Source of the DNA: Ramazzottius varieornatus
Taxonomy: Eukaryota > Tardigrada > Eutardigrada > Parachela > Ramazzottiidae
DNA length: 64,000 nt
Reading direction: 5' to 3'
Assembly: GCA_001949185.1 (NCBI GenBank)
Contig: BDGG01000010.1
Location: 1,249,773-1,313,772, forward strand
The notes under the pieces are model-generated. The model was not told the DNA's origin. It did no database searches and saw nothing but the letters and a program-made list of their open reading frames with translations. Every line of letters begins with the position of its first letter. The stretch's first letter is position 1. A program made the position numbers and the translations under genes. Shown here in pieces: positions 26,536-37,280 of this stretch.

Positions 26536-27378
26536 ATGAGTTTCCCCTTCAGCATGTTTGGAGGAATGATTAGAGCCTATGCTCCTTACCAGATGTCAGG
26601 ACTGACCACGGGATTTCCTATGGGTTTCCCGCTGCGACCCCCGTTGGGCTTTTCCCTCGGTCCCTCAGCGGGTACGTCTCTGCTGGGAACTCTCGCTCAA
26701 CCGAGATTCACGGCCGATGAGTGGTTGATTCTACAGGGGATGACAGTGACCCAACCAGCTGACCCATCCATCAGCCCTGTCGCTCAGGCCATCCAGCCGT
26801 TCAGCCTTCGCGTCCCTCAAGCCAGCTCCTACCATGCATCAGCGATAACCAACAGCCCCGTCGTTACGAGTCGACCGGATGTGAAGATCAACTTGGGGTC
26901 GTTCGGCGCACCGCGCAAGCCTTTCGATCACCGTCGTCTCGGCAATCAACCGCCTCAACACTGTAACTCAAAAAGAAACCGAGGTCGGGGCTACGGTAGG
27001 CGTGGCGGTGCTTATGGCCACTCTGACGGACGCGGTGGTGGTCGTAGGGGCGGCCATGGCGCTGGAGGGAGCGGTGGACGTGGCAGTGGAGGTGGCAGTG
27101 GAGGTGGCAGTGGACGTGATAGTGGACGTGATAGTGACGGACAACGGGGATACTGCCCCCGGAACTGCGAAGGGTTGCCCCCGAAAAGCCACCAGAACCT
27201 GGACCCGCCGAGCCAGGCGGATCACCCTCCCGTCGGTACAACCAGGTTCGGAGGGCGAGCCCAAGTCGGCGAAGAAGACCCTTTCGACGGACAGCAAAAA
27301 CCCAACCACACACATGGACCAGCTCGAGCATCAAACCGGGAACGACGGAGCCAGTCGAACATGGAAATGGACGAGTGA
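26536..27378 (+). CDS. Gly/Arg-rich protein, unknown function
   Basis: One open exon of 280 codons. An acceptor (TTTTCAG) ends 3 nt before the ATG. The N-terminal third is hydrophobic and Pro/Gly/Phe-rich (GFPMGFPLRPPLGFSLGP), and the middle is a low-complexity block of RGG and GGSGG units (residues about 150-200) with RDSGRDSDG. RGG blocks bind RNA or act in condensates in many proteins. No folded domain is recognised. Because the glycine block is simple sequence, the opposite strand is also open; the acceptor, ATG and downstream AATAAA favour this strand. Confidence 0.55.
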   Translation: MSFPFSMFGGMIRAYAPYQMSGLTTGFPMGFPLRPPLGFSLGPSAGTSLLGTLAQPRFTADEWLILQGMTVTQPADPSISPVAQAIQPFSLRVPQASSYHASAITNSPVVTSRPDVKINLGSFGAPRKPFDHRRLGNQPPQHCNSKRNRGRGYGRRGGAYGHSDGRGGGRRGGHGAGGSGGRGSGGGSGGGSGRDSGRDSDGQRGYCPRNCEGLPPKSHQNLDPPSQADHPPVGTTRFGGRAQVGEEDPFDGQQKPNHTHGPARASNRERRSQSNMEMDE

Positions 27379-29128
27379 GAACCTGGACGAAGGCGGAAAG
27401 AAGGCTCCCTCATTCCTTGTTTGGTAGTTAGCTCTCCCTGCTATGGTTGTGCGAATTTTCCACTTCCTTTCTGGTGCCTGATCTCGGATTGTTATCTCTA
27501 TGGGTCAATCTCTGAAGTTAGTCTTGATCGCTTCCACTTGCCAAAGCTGTTAGTACTGTATTTTTCTTATGTTTCGTTATCCTTTGACGATCGAGGAAGC
27601 CGTCGACTAGATTGTCGAGGCCCAATAAATCTATCTATCAGTCTGTCACGGAACGATGCCTGAACCAAGGCAGGCCGTATAGTACACACAGCGCTTTCGA
27701 ATTTATCGTTCTGGTATGTTTGACTAACACTGATTGTCTGATTGAGTTCGACTCGCTCTCAGGCTCGGCCATTTTGGCGTACTTTGTTCGCGCCATGTCT
27801 TATCTTTTAGGTTTCAGGTCAACTCAGTCAATCATTAAAATGATCCTGAAGAACTGGTCTATCTCTGGCTGGACAAACAAGATAAGATTGTCTCTTGCAA
27901 GAAAGGGTTTCTGAACGTGCTTGAGAACGCACGAGGTCAGGCTGGAACATGATCACAAAACGGCCTGCTACACCAGGTTCCATTGCATAAACCGCCAACA
28001 GATTGCATGTGCGTGCCATCGTGCTCGTTGAACGAGTGCATACGCTTTACAATCGAGTTGGCCTGCGCAACAGAAGCTCTGCCCCCGCAGTGACGTGTTG
28101 CTCTTTTTGGCTCGCTGACTGCCTTTTCGTATAGCTATACGCAGGGCCGACCGAAAACGGAGAAAAAGACTGGCCAGATCTATTGTTACGGTTCAAAACT
28201 GGTTACGAGTAGATCTTTGTACTGGCATTAGGAGCAGAGCGCCGAACAGCTGGGAGTCGTAACCGCCCACCACTGTAAACGGCCATTTGGGTTGATTGGT
28301 TCATTGGACTAACAAAGCGTCCAACTTCCAGTTCCGGAATATCTGTTTGCGTTCATTGGTTGCGCCTCTTCGGACAGGCATTAGTTGAAGTTTTATGTGG
28401 AATCTTCCCTGGAAGGACAGACAGGTGGGGTACTGGAAGAGGCTGTTCTGGTGGAGCGCTCGTTGCCGGAAGTCGCGGGATCGAAAGCGCAACGACAGCC
28501 GCGCTCGTGCTGCGTAACATCGTTGAGTTACTCACGAGGTTGTTTGGTTCTTTGCATACGGCTTGCCGAGTAAACATTCTTATTGATTTTCTGCAGACGG
28601 AATACATAACACCGCCGCTTGTGCAAGTTTCCGCAAATAGAATGTGGATCAAGGATACACATGCAACCGACAGTTAGCCATCCATTCAGTCTTTCCGAAA
28701 GTCACGAGTTCAGACTTAACAAGCGCAAATTAACGAGCTTCTGGGTCTTCGACGATTAGAGTGTTTATTACGCTCCGGCCCCCTTATCAACCTCCCCAGC
28801 CAATATACACAGCGGATCCTGTTCCTTCTTGGCATCACTCCGGATGAAGAAGCTCGCAAGTGACAGCTCGCTTGCTGCTTGACAACACTCGAATTGATCT
28901 ACTTACGCGAGCAGCGCTGGATGCTGCACTTCATCAACCGGCGCGATCGTTTCCTTCTTGCACGAGCACGAGAGACACCGCTTTTCCTGCCTACAACTTC
29001 CGAGATCCAACGACAAGCAGTCTCTTGGAAAATTTCCCCGAAAAGTTTATCTCCCAATTGACAATGTTTCCACTGTGATATATTCATCCGTTTTTCTCTT
29101 GCACACACTTTTGCTTTTGGATCAGCGC
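27379..29128. other. 1.75-kb gap, no supported gene
   Basis: It contains the probable 3' UTR of the Gly-rich gene and the promoter/leader of the phosphatase gene. Open frames of 60-105 codons occur on both strands without splice or family support. Confidence 0.4.
27624..27629 (+). promoter_or_regulatory. Possible poly(A) signal for the Gly-rich gene
   Basis: AATAAA about 245 nt after the stop codon. Confidence 0.4.
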
Positions 29129-29787
29129 ATGACTTCCAAGTGGAAATCGGTTGCTCTGGCTCAAATGGATAAGAAGACCCAGCAGTATTTCGACCGTATC
29201 CACGAAGTTACGGACTTTTTATATCTGTCCGGCGCTTCCGGCGCTCGACGGGATTTCATTCGACAGCGCGGATTCACTTGTGTTATCAACTGCACCCTTG
29301 AAGGACCTCTGTCAGTACTCGACAATGTGGAGTTCATCAGTATCAAGGTCGATGACTCTCCATATGCTCAGATTGGAAAATTTTTTGATGGTAAGTTGAT
29401 GCATTCCACATAATTCTTTGTGGTTGTTATGGTATCTCTCACATTACAGCTACAGCCGATAAGATAGAGGAACATCGGTTAATGGGAGGGAAGGTCCTCG
29501 TCCATTGCATGGCTGGAGTATCGCGGTCGGCCAGTATTGTCATTGCTTACCTGGTCAAGTATGGCAACATGTCCCTGCGAGAAGCCTACATGCATACGAA
29601 GAAAGCCAGGTCGATAATTCGACCGAATCCTGGGTTCTTCAAGCAGCTAATCGAGTATGAATACCGGCTGACAAAGCGGGAGTCAGTGCGGATGGTCCCT
29701 TCATCCTTCGGGATGCTGCCGGATGTCTATGCGGAAGAAACCAGTAGCATGTCTTGGATAGCGATGAAAACCGGCCTGCGGGTTTAA
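29129..29787 (+). CDS. Atypical dual-specificity phosphatase (DUSP14/18/21-like)
   Basis: Two exons (29129-29390, 29450-29787) give 199 residues. Small DUSPs remove phosphate from Tyr and Ser/Thr. The active-site loop HCMAGVSRSAS has the nucleophilic Cys and Arg, and the general acid Asp is in VDDSP. The following YLVKYGNMSLREAYMHTKKAR and IIRPNPGFFKQLIEYE segments are characteristic of the DUSP14/18/21/28 group, whose length (about 190-200 residues) also matches. There is no N-terminal MAPK-docking domain, which fits an atypical DUSP. The acceptor ATCAG ends 3 nt before the ATG. Which paralogue group it belongs to cannot be settled by eye. Confidence 0.93.
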
Positions 29788-31762
29788 CGCACGATGGCAT
29801 GCTTGAGACTGAATATTTTCTTCGGACCACTGTTTTTCAGAAAAGAAATTTACTCGTAGCTTGTATATATTATTAGATTTAGTAGTTAAGATACGATACC
29901 ATAATTTTGTGATGCGTAATGTCTCAACGTTTTCGGTATTACCGGAACGAGGAAGTCGGAATGCTGGTCGCAACACGTTAGTGAAATATGTAGGATAGCA
30001 TGTTAGTTCTGATATTTGATTCCATAGACGGACAGAGACCTTCAATTTGACGATTCGACAATGCGCTCGAGTTGGTGAAGTCCCGCTAACGGACGAAATC
30101 GATTTTTGTTTATTTCTCTGCGGTCGTCGGCATCGTCCAGGTTAAGGATCGAGTTATATTCAGTTCTTCGGGTGGAGTGACGTTGCAGGGGATTGCCATC
30201 TAGCTTGTCTATCGAACTGGTTGCGGGTATAATTTCGGCACAGCGAGCGCCCTTCCTGAAAGAGTTTGATTGTTTACGGTAGGTATACAATGAGTGTAAT
30301 TATTGCCAGTATGTAGTTCTACTACTGTAAATGGGACGTGGGCAAATGAATTCCCAAATTGTAGTACCAAGAGGCGTACCCTCTCGTCCAATTACAAGGC
30401 AGAGTGCGCCAGTTGAGATAACAACCCCGGGTAAAATCATTTACCGACGCCCCATCATGCAGTAGAATCACGTGTTTCTTACCGTTCGTGAATTTGCGCG
30501 GTAAAGTCATATAGATCTGCGCCGCACCGCCTGATCCTCCATGTTGTACAAGGATGCATCCAGTGTAACTTTTAGCCATTGTAAGTCGTACTCCTTGAAC
30601 GGCCACAGGAGATCTTGTTCCACAAGGGTACTGTATCTACCACCCAGCGCAACGGGTTGGGTTAAACCGACCAGTTCCTTGATGGGTCGCAGAACTGCTT
30701 CGTCTAGGACCATAAACCCAATATTGCACGATTCGTTTCCCAGAGGAATCGGTAGAATATGGAAATGGAATATACATTTTAGAAATTTCATGGACCCCAC
30801 TGAACTTCCAGGGAGGGTAGGCTCTAAACAACCGCCATAGGCCAAGTGACGACTGTCTTGATAGTTCTGGCGTGGCACGACTTGTACTTATATACCGGGG
30901 TTGTCCGGGTGGAAGATTGGTCGTCATCTTCACAAAAGCACAGTCACTCCAGCAGGTGTAATCAAAGTTGCAGTTTCAACTACTATAATTTGACGGTAGA
31001 GGACATTGAGAAAATACCAGTTCGAGTTAGCTCTGAGTTACAGGGTTTCTCTTTCATGGTGAGGGGCGTTTACAAGGTCCTTCCGCCAGGTACCCGAGAC
31101 CCTGAAAAACGGGGTTGCGCTATAGCTAGTTACAGGGGAGTACGCTACATACTTGATAACACAATTACAGTTCCACCGGATGTTACCTGCATAAACGAAC
31201 AGAATGTGCTACGTTCAGGCTCCGCAAAACTTCCATCCACAATCCACGAGGACACATATCGTAAAGCTGGTCAATGGTCAAACTTCGAATCCTTTTCATC
31301 TCATCGTTGCCGTCCAGTTCTGGAAAATCATCTTCACTTTTGGACAAGGTATTGCTCCTGGTAATTACCCTAGCTATACACGAGCGATTTATTTACTTTT
31401 GAACATCACGACCTCGTGAACTCGAGGACAACTAAATAATAGGGACCTCGAAGAACCGAAAAATGAAATACCAGGTACTCGTACAGGAAAACCGTGAAGT
31501 TATGACGTAATGATCCTACATTCGCAATGCTGCTGTTAAACGACCGGAAGTCGTAATCAGTGATCACTGATCAGATTCAGTTTACTGCGACTTGCGAGTA
31601 ACGATCCTGCAGTCGCGATAACTTTCAACGAGATTAATATCTCCACTTTTCTTGCAGGTTCGACAGAGTCAACTGGACTGACTGGACGTCAAGGATATCA
31701 AGGAAAGCTTGTGCTGGAATCAAGCAAATCTCTTGTGGCACGGAAACACCTGTTGCTCCATA
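29788..31762. other. 2-kb gap with one MITE and long unassigned ORFs
   Basis: No supported gene. Open frames of 123 codons (-, 30878-30507) and 172 codons (+, 30846-31364) overlap partly and match no family I know. An acceptor (TTCTTGCAG) near 31658 precedes the kynureninase start by about 104 nt. Confidence 0.4.
30341..30445. mobile_element. MITE family A copy
   Basis: Ends GGCAAATGAATT and AAATCATTTACC form terminal inverted repeats; an internal GTGCGCCAGTTGAG matches the family core. Confidence 0.75.
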
Positions 31763-33870
31763 ATGGAAGCTTCCGGGACTGACGAGCTGAGTGTCGAGAG
31801 CAGGGATGGGCAATGTCCAGAGCGAGTACTCGGCAGGATATCTGATAGTGCGGGTGTGAAACTTACAGATTTGGCGTTCGCTCAGTTGATGGACAAGAAC
31901 GATCCGCTCCGAGAGACTCGATCCAAGTTCGCATATCCCAAGAATATAACTCTACCAGGAGGTAAGCACACACTTACAATCCGTATTTTCTTAATCGAGT
32001 CGGTATCCCAGGGTGTGTGCTTTGTGCAGTGGATCTGACGATGGTGCTCCCTGACGACGATGCGATATATCTGTGCGGGAACTCACTCGGGCTAATGCCA
32101 CGGAATGCAAGATACTACGTCAACCGCGAGCTGGATAAGTGGAGCGAAGTTGGTGTCTTCGGCCACTTTATTGGCGAACTTCCATGGGCCAAATGCGACG
32201 ACTATGTAGTAGAAGCCTCTGCGAGACTAGTTGGAGCTCACCCCGACGAAGTTGCTGTCATGAGTAGCCTCACGGTAAACTCCATATGGAATATGGTTCC
32301 ACAGAAGCTTTGCGAGATCTGGGCAATTTATTTGTGAAGGTAAACTTGCACCTTCTACTGGCCTCGATGTACCGTCCAGATAGGAAAAGATATAAGATCA
32401 TGATGGAGTCCAAAGCATTCCCATCAGACCATGTAAGTTCTTGGTCGATCCGATTCTGATGGTGCTTTCCACTGACAGTGTGTTCCTGTGCAGTATGTGG
32501 TCGCTTCGCAAATCAAATTCCACGGATACGACCCCGACACTTCGATTGTCCATGTTGCGCCAAGAGAGGTGCGTTATAGCTTACTCGGCACTGTTCCAAG
32601 CGGACAAAGCAATGTACCCATGTTTGTAAGATAAGAAGATTTCAGGGTCAAGCCGTTCTTTTGATGGAAGATATTCTGGAATGCATTGAGAAACACGGTG
32701 AAGAGATTGCCTTAATCCTCTTTAGCGGGGTTCAGTACTATACGGGCCAGCTCTTTGACATGAAACGTATCACGGAAACCGGACATGCCAAGGTTGGTCC
32801 GCTATGCTTGATTGTTATGACTGTTATCGGACTCTAGCCTGCCCGATTTTCTGTAGGGTTGTATTGTTGGGTTTGACCTGGCACACGCGGTGGGAAACGT
32901 GGCGCTGAAGTTGCATGACTGGAACGTAGACTTCGCGGCCTGGTGTACTTACAAGGTAGGCTCCCTACTGCGGTTCTCCATTTCTGTTTGGGCTCGACAA
33001 CCGGAACTTCGTTTGTTTTAGTATCTGAACTCCGGAGCCGGTGGTATCGGCGGACTGTTTTTCCATCAAAGATGGCACGACGGTCACCGGAAAGAACTGC
33101 AGATGGATCCTGTTTGTCGGTTCGAAGGATGGTGGGGACACAGCTTCGAGAAGCGGTTCACCATGGGCAACAGTAGGTGCTACTACGACAGATCAAAAAG
33201 TTCGGGAACACTCGGTGATTAGACGGTGCTCGCTGATCGAATAGTCGTTTAACCGTCACTGCGTTTTTGACAGAAAGGGACCTTGCGCCGGGAGCTGGAG
33301 GTTTCAAGCTGAGCAACCCGCCGCCACTTTTGGTGGCACCTTTGTTGGCCAGTTTGGAGGTACGAACAAGCCCACGAAGCAGACAACGGACTCTACGAAC
33401 AGGAGTTATGAACGATGGTCTTTTTGCAGATTTTCGATTCGCTGAAATTCCAGACGCTTCTGGACAAGCAGCTCCTTCTTACAGGTTATTTGGAGTTCCT
33501 GTTGAAGACTCTCAGCAAGCAAGCGGAAGTGGAGAACCGACCAATTTCCGTTCTGGAAATCTTGACTCCTTCGGACTCGTCACAGCGTGGTTGCCAGTTG
33601 TCGATAACTCTGCGGATACCGGTGGCGGAAGTCCATGCTGCCCTAATGAAGCAAGGAGTTGTGGTACGCGGTGTGACAGAAAGTTTCTCCTCTGATGAAA
33701 TCGTTCGGATACTGAGCCTGTCTCCGTCCTTCTTGTAGTGTGACGAAAGGAAGCCTCGAGTAATTCGGGTGGCACCTGCACCGCTGTACAACTCTTTTAC
33801 GGATGTCTTCCGGTTCTACCAGGCCTTGAAAGTGGTACTGGAAAGCTTTGAAACGGTCTACGTGGGATGA
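31763..33870 (+). CDS. kynu: Kynureninase
   Basis: Ten exons: 31763-31961, 32030-32274, 32340-32432, 32494-32568, 32646-32792, 32857-32955, 33022-33172, 33274-33359, 33430-33663, 33739-33870; 486 residues (human 465). It is a cytosolic PLP enzyme of tryptophan catabolism that cleaves kynurenine and 3-hydroxykynurenine. Seen motifs: [12 protein letters not shown] near the start of the fold, [26 protein letters not shown], the PLP-binding [11 protein letters not shown], and [11 protein letters not shown] with the PLP Lys at an exon boundary (exon 6/7). The C-terminus [11 protein letters not shown] is typical. The N-terminus is about 20 residues longer than the human protein. The next gene (MDH1B) starts only 306 bp downstream on the same strand. 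Confidence 0.96.
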
Positions 33871-34176
33871 AAGGTCCGCCGTTCGGCGGCTCCGACCAAA
33901 TTTATTGCTCAAAAGAATGTTTCCTAGTTCAAATACGCAGATTCTTATGAGGGCGTATACAAGTTTCAACTATTCAGGGGAACAAATATTTTATATCATA
34001 GATTTTAGTAATACCATCACCAACCCTCTTTTCGAACTGATCCCCGTTGCCAAGTTTATTGCACTGTATCTAGATCGTCAATTAGGGCACAACGAGTTCA
34101 AAAAAGCAGAAGACATTACGTACACTACGCGAATTGCTTTGAATTACTTGTGGCAAAACCATTAGCAGCGAGCATC

Positions 34177-36665
34177 ATGGACCTACGTCTTCGAGCTTCC
34201 GAAAGTCTTCCTGTTAATCTGGGAGGACGTACTGTAAAGGAGGCGTTAGAAAACCCTCTCGTTGATTCAGCTCGGAACGGACCATCAGCCTTCGTTCTTG
34301 CAGGTAAGCAGCTTCGTTTTCTCCGACCGTATCTCTCAAGGAAGGTGTCTACCGGCTTTTTGAATGAGACATCTCTTTCTCATAGGTATTGCCAATAGAA
34401 GGGCATACGTGCAATGCGAGTGGGTCTTGGACAAGTTCGCTCAAAAGTTTCCCCGCATTCCCGTACGAAAAATCCTTCTCGCGAAACCTCAGTGGCTGGT
34501 AAGTTCGAAACAACCCTTGATTATCTGTATTTTCATCTCTGTAGTTGAAATAAGAATTTTCCATCTTGGATACTGTGAAAAGAGAGTTAATGTCGAGCAG
34601 GTGTTGTAGGACTTCCGATACAAGCTGTGCGGACCTCCGGGTTGGCCTCGAGAAGGTGACGCCATCGTCTACCGGGAAGTTCTCCAGAAGCCACTCCTCT
34701 ACATCGGTGGACTCGATCCTCTTCGTCTGTACCTCAATCAACTTTACTCCTTCCATTGCGACCTGATACCTTCTTCGAAAGTTGACGACTACATCAAGGA
34801 CAACCAGGATGAACTCGTCAGAGACGAACAACAACGCAACCAAGCCATCGACGCCGACGACACCTGGAAAGTCTGCATCATGTCTACGAACCATCTAGAG
34901 ATAGTCCCGTTACAACTGCTCCACTCCCTGGGTACAGTCCCCATCTTTGGAGGTCCTCATAAGAAAGTAGAGTTAACTGTGTACAATACCACAGCGACGT
35001 GGAGTAAGTATAACTACTCGTGGAGGGAAGAACCTATTTATGATTACTATGAAACAAACAAGTGGCGCTTTCCTTTACTCAAGTCCATTACATATGAAAC
35101 CGATTTGGTCGCTTCGGTTGATAAGAAAGACATCATCATTCTTCTGTGGGCGATGCGGGAAGCGGTGTACGATGCGATAGAAGGTAGGACGTATTCGTGG
35201 CGGGAGGGTATGAGCGAGGAACTGCGGGAGATTATCTGCAGTGAAGTGTTGAAAGAGCTACTTCCGGTTGTGTCGGCCTTGGAAAGGGTGGAGGATCTGA
35301 AGAACACAAAGGTATTACTAACCAGTACGAGGTTCAAGACCCCGTTGTCGGCCATCGCATCCTACTTGATGTGGAAGGTTAGAAAACTGCCGGATGCGAA
35401 CCTACTGGTGGACAGCTGTATCGTAGAGCGGAACTACAGGAGCGTCATTGCGGAAGAACTGGGTGTAAGAACGGCGGACGTGCTCAGTACTCCGGTGTGG
35501 GGAAACTTAGGCGGAACCATGCTGATGGACCCAACTGCTGCGAGAGTTTCGGGTAAGCAGAACTTTTCAAGTGAAGCGACTTCGTGCTGTCGCACGAACT
35601 TTCACTGTTTTGGTATCGCTTTCAAATCATGAACTCTTGCTCGAATGAGACTTCGGCAAAGGAATTCATCCAGATCGTTTCCCCAGTTCGCGCACGCGCT
35701 CAGCCACTAACGACGAAAATGTGCGCCACTTGAGACGACCAATCTGGGGGAAAACATTTGCCGACGTCCCAAATAATGAGTTTCTAGTTAGTCAGTTAGT
35801 TAATAGAAATTCTTGCTATAGTTTTGGTTTGATCAACATTACCGCTAGCTGCCTTAGTCGGCAGGGTTTTTAAAAATATGAAATGCAAAGCTTTTACCAA
35901 TAAATGTTTTCGTTGCTGTTATTCGCAGCACTGGGGTGACTTAAAGAGGTTTCTGGTTCGTTTGTAGGATATCAGGGTGCCATCGAAGCGCCGAAAGCTC
36001 TGTCATACTTTTGGCCTCTTCTGGAAGTGTATTCCAACGCCCAGAAGCTGCAAATAGATTTTTCCGTCGATGCACCGAGACGTGCCAATTACATGGAAAT
36101 GTTAGAAGGTTCCCGGTGTTGTTCGCTTTTGGTGGCCGAGCACGCCGTAGAACTGCTTCAACGGTGGTACGGTACATACAAGTACAAACACCAGAATGAA
36201 GAAGGAGATGCCGTATCGGTGGGTGTCTTTTTCGCAGCGGACAAGAAGACCTCCGAAGACAGCACACAAGAAGACACGACAGATATTCCTGGCTTCGTCA
36301 TCGTCACGCCTGTCTTTTTCAAACCAGATGGCAGTTTCCAAGCTGTCAATCAAAATTCCCGAGAAGAGATTGCTGTCATCGTCAAAAAGGCCACTTTCGA
36401 AATCACCGAGTTTCTTGATTGTCTGAAGAGAAATTTCGATGCAGATTTGGGTATTTCGCATGAAGCGAAAGCACCTGAACCTCCGAATCCTTATAAAGTT
36501 GACTCAAGCTTGTTCATCACTTCGAATCGTTTGACTGAAGGTTCTGAAGAGTACAACGAAGAAAGCGAAGAGGAAGAAGAGGAACAAAAAGAGGAGTCGA
36601 CCGATGAGAAACCCGCTGAAGGAGAACAAGAGCAAGAAAGTCCGGACGCGGAGGTCGAACAGTAG
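34177..36665 (+). CDS. Mdh1b: MDH1B-like putative malate dehydrogenase
   Basis: Four exons (34177-34303, 34386-34498, 34610-35552, 35968-36665) give 626 residues. The order of conserved blocks follows MDH1B: an N-terminal thioredoxin-like part (FVLAGIANRRAYVQCEWVLD, then AIVYREVLQKPLLYIGG), a Rossmann-type segment (WKVCIMSTNHLEIVPLQLL, KVELTVYN), a TPVWGNLGG segment where MDH1B has WGNISG, and a closing lactate/malate dehydrogenase C-terminal fold. The usual MDH catalytic His-Asp pair is not evident, so dehydrogenase activity is uncertain; MDH1B is linked to cilia and sperm in other animals. The tail (last ~50 residues) is highly acidic (EESEEEEEEQKEE). The family call is by pattern and moderate similarity only. 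Intron 3 carries a MITE. Confidence 0.78.
35654..35763. mobile_element. MITE family A copy
   Basis: In MDH1B intron 3. Ends CGGCAAAGGAATT and AACATTTGCCG are inverted; inner CCAGATCG pairs with CAATCTGG, and the core GTGCGCCACTTGAG is present. Confidence 0.88.
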
Positions 36666-36822
36666 GTCGATAATGATGGCCATAGTAAGGACACTGTGTG
36701 AATGTGTGAAATATTTTTGGGCTCTTTGATGGTAATGGTTTTGACAAATGGGCATTTACGGAGTCTTTTCATAGTCTTGTCTATTTTTCTTGATATCAAC
36801 ACGATAATGTGCTTAGCTGCCT

Positions 36823-36828
36823 TTTATT
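36823..36828 (-). promoter_or_regulatory. Possible poly(A) signal for RBM24/38
   Basis: AATAAA on the minus strand, about 450 nt after the RBM24/38 stop, in the space shared with the convergent MDH1B gene. Confidence 0.45.
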
Positions 36829-37280
36829 GAAGCGATTATTATTCTTGCGGATATTTATGCCCACGGAGACACCCGTTGCATAATGGATTTCTGTAAATTG
36901 AGAAGCTAACAGCGGGTATGTCATGTCGCGGCGGGATTGATAGAGCTTATAACGATCGTAGCTAAGAAGGAAGTAAGGCGGAATAGTAGATCGAGGGAGA
37001 GACAAGCTGTAAGATTCTGTTTGGCTTTTTGCGATTGAATATCATTAGAGGAATTTTAGTTGGTGCTTGATGACTTGTCAAAGAAGCTGCTGATGCTCAT
37101 GCGTGAATATGAATGAAGGGAAAGAAGCGCGATGTTAGAAAGGCACACGAGATGGATTTGCCACTTGATAGAACGAAAGAACGCTTGCAACAAGCTGCAC
37201 TCATGGCCGGAAATTTTATAGCGGGAACGTCAAAGTAACTTCTTGTCTTGATGTGTTGCCGATGCCAGCGAAAAGGCTCG

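Noticed and set aside
26888-27334. Long minus-strand frame opposite the Gly-rich ORF
   Set aside because: It is the shadow of a simple GGT/GGC-type repeat; the plus frame has the acceptor, ATG and poly(A) signal.
30637-30933. Frame read as a possible transposase remnant
   Set aside because: No DDE-type or zinc-finger motif was visible; kept only as an unassigned ORF observation.
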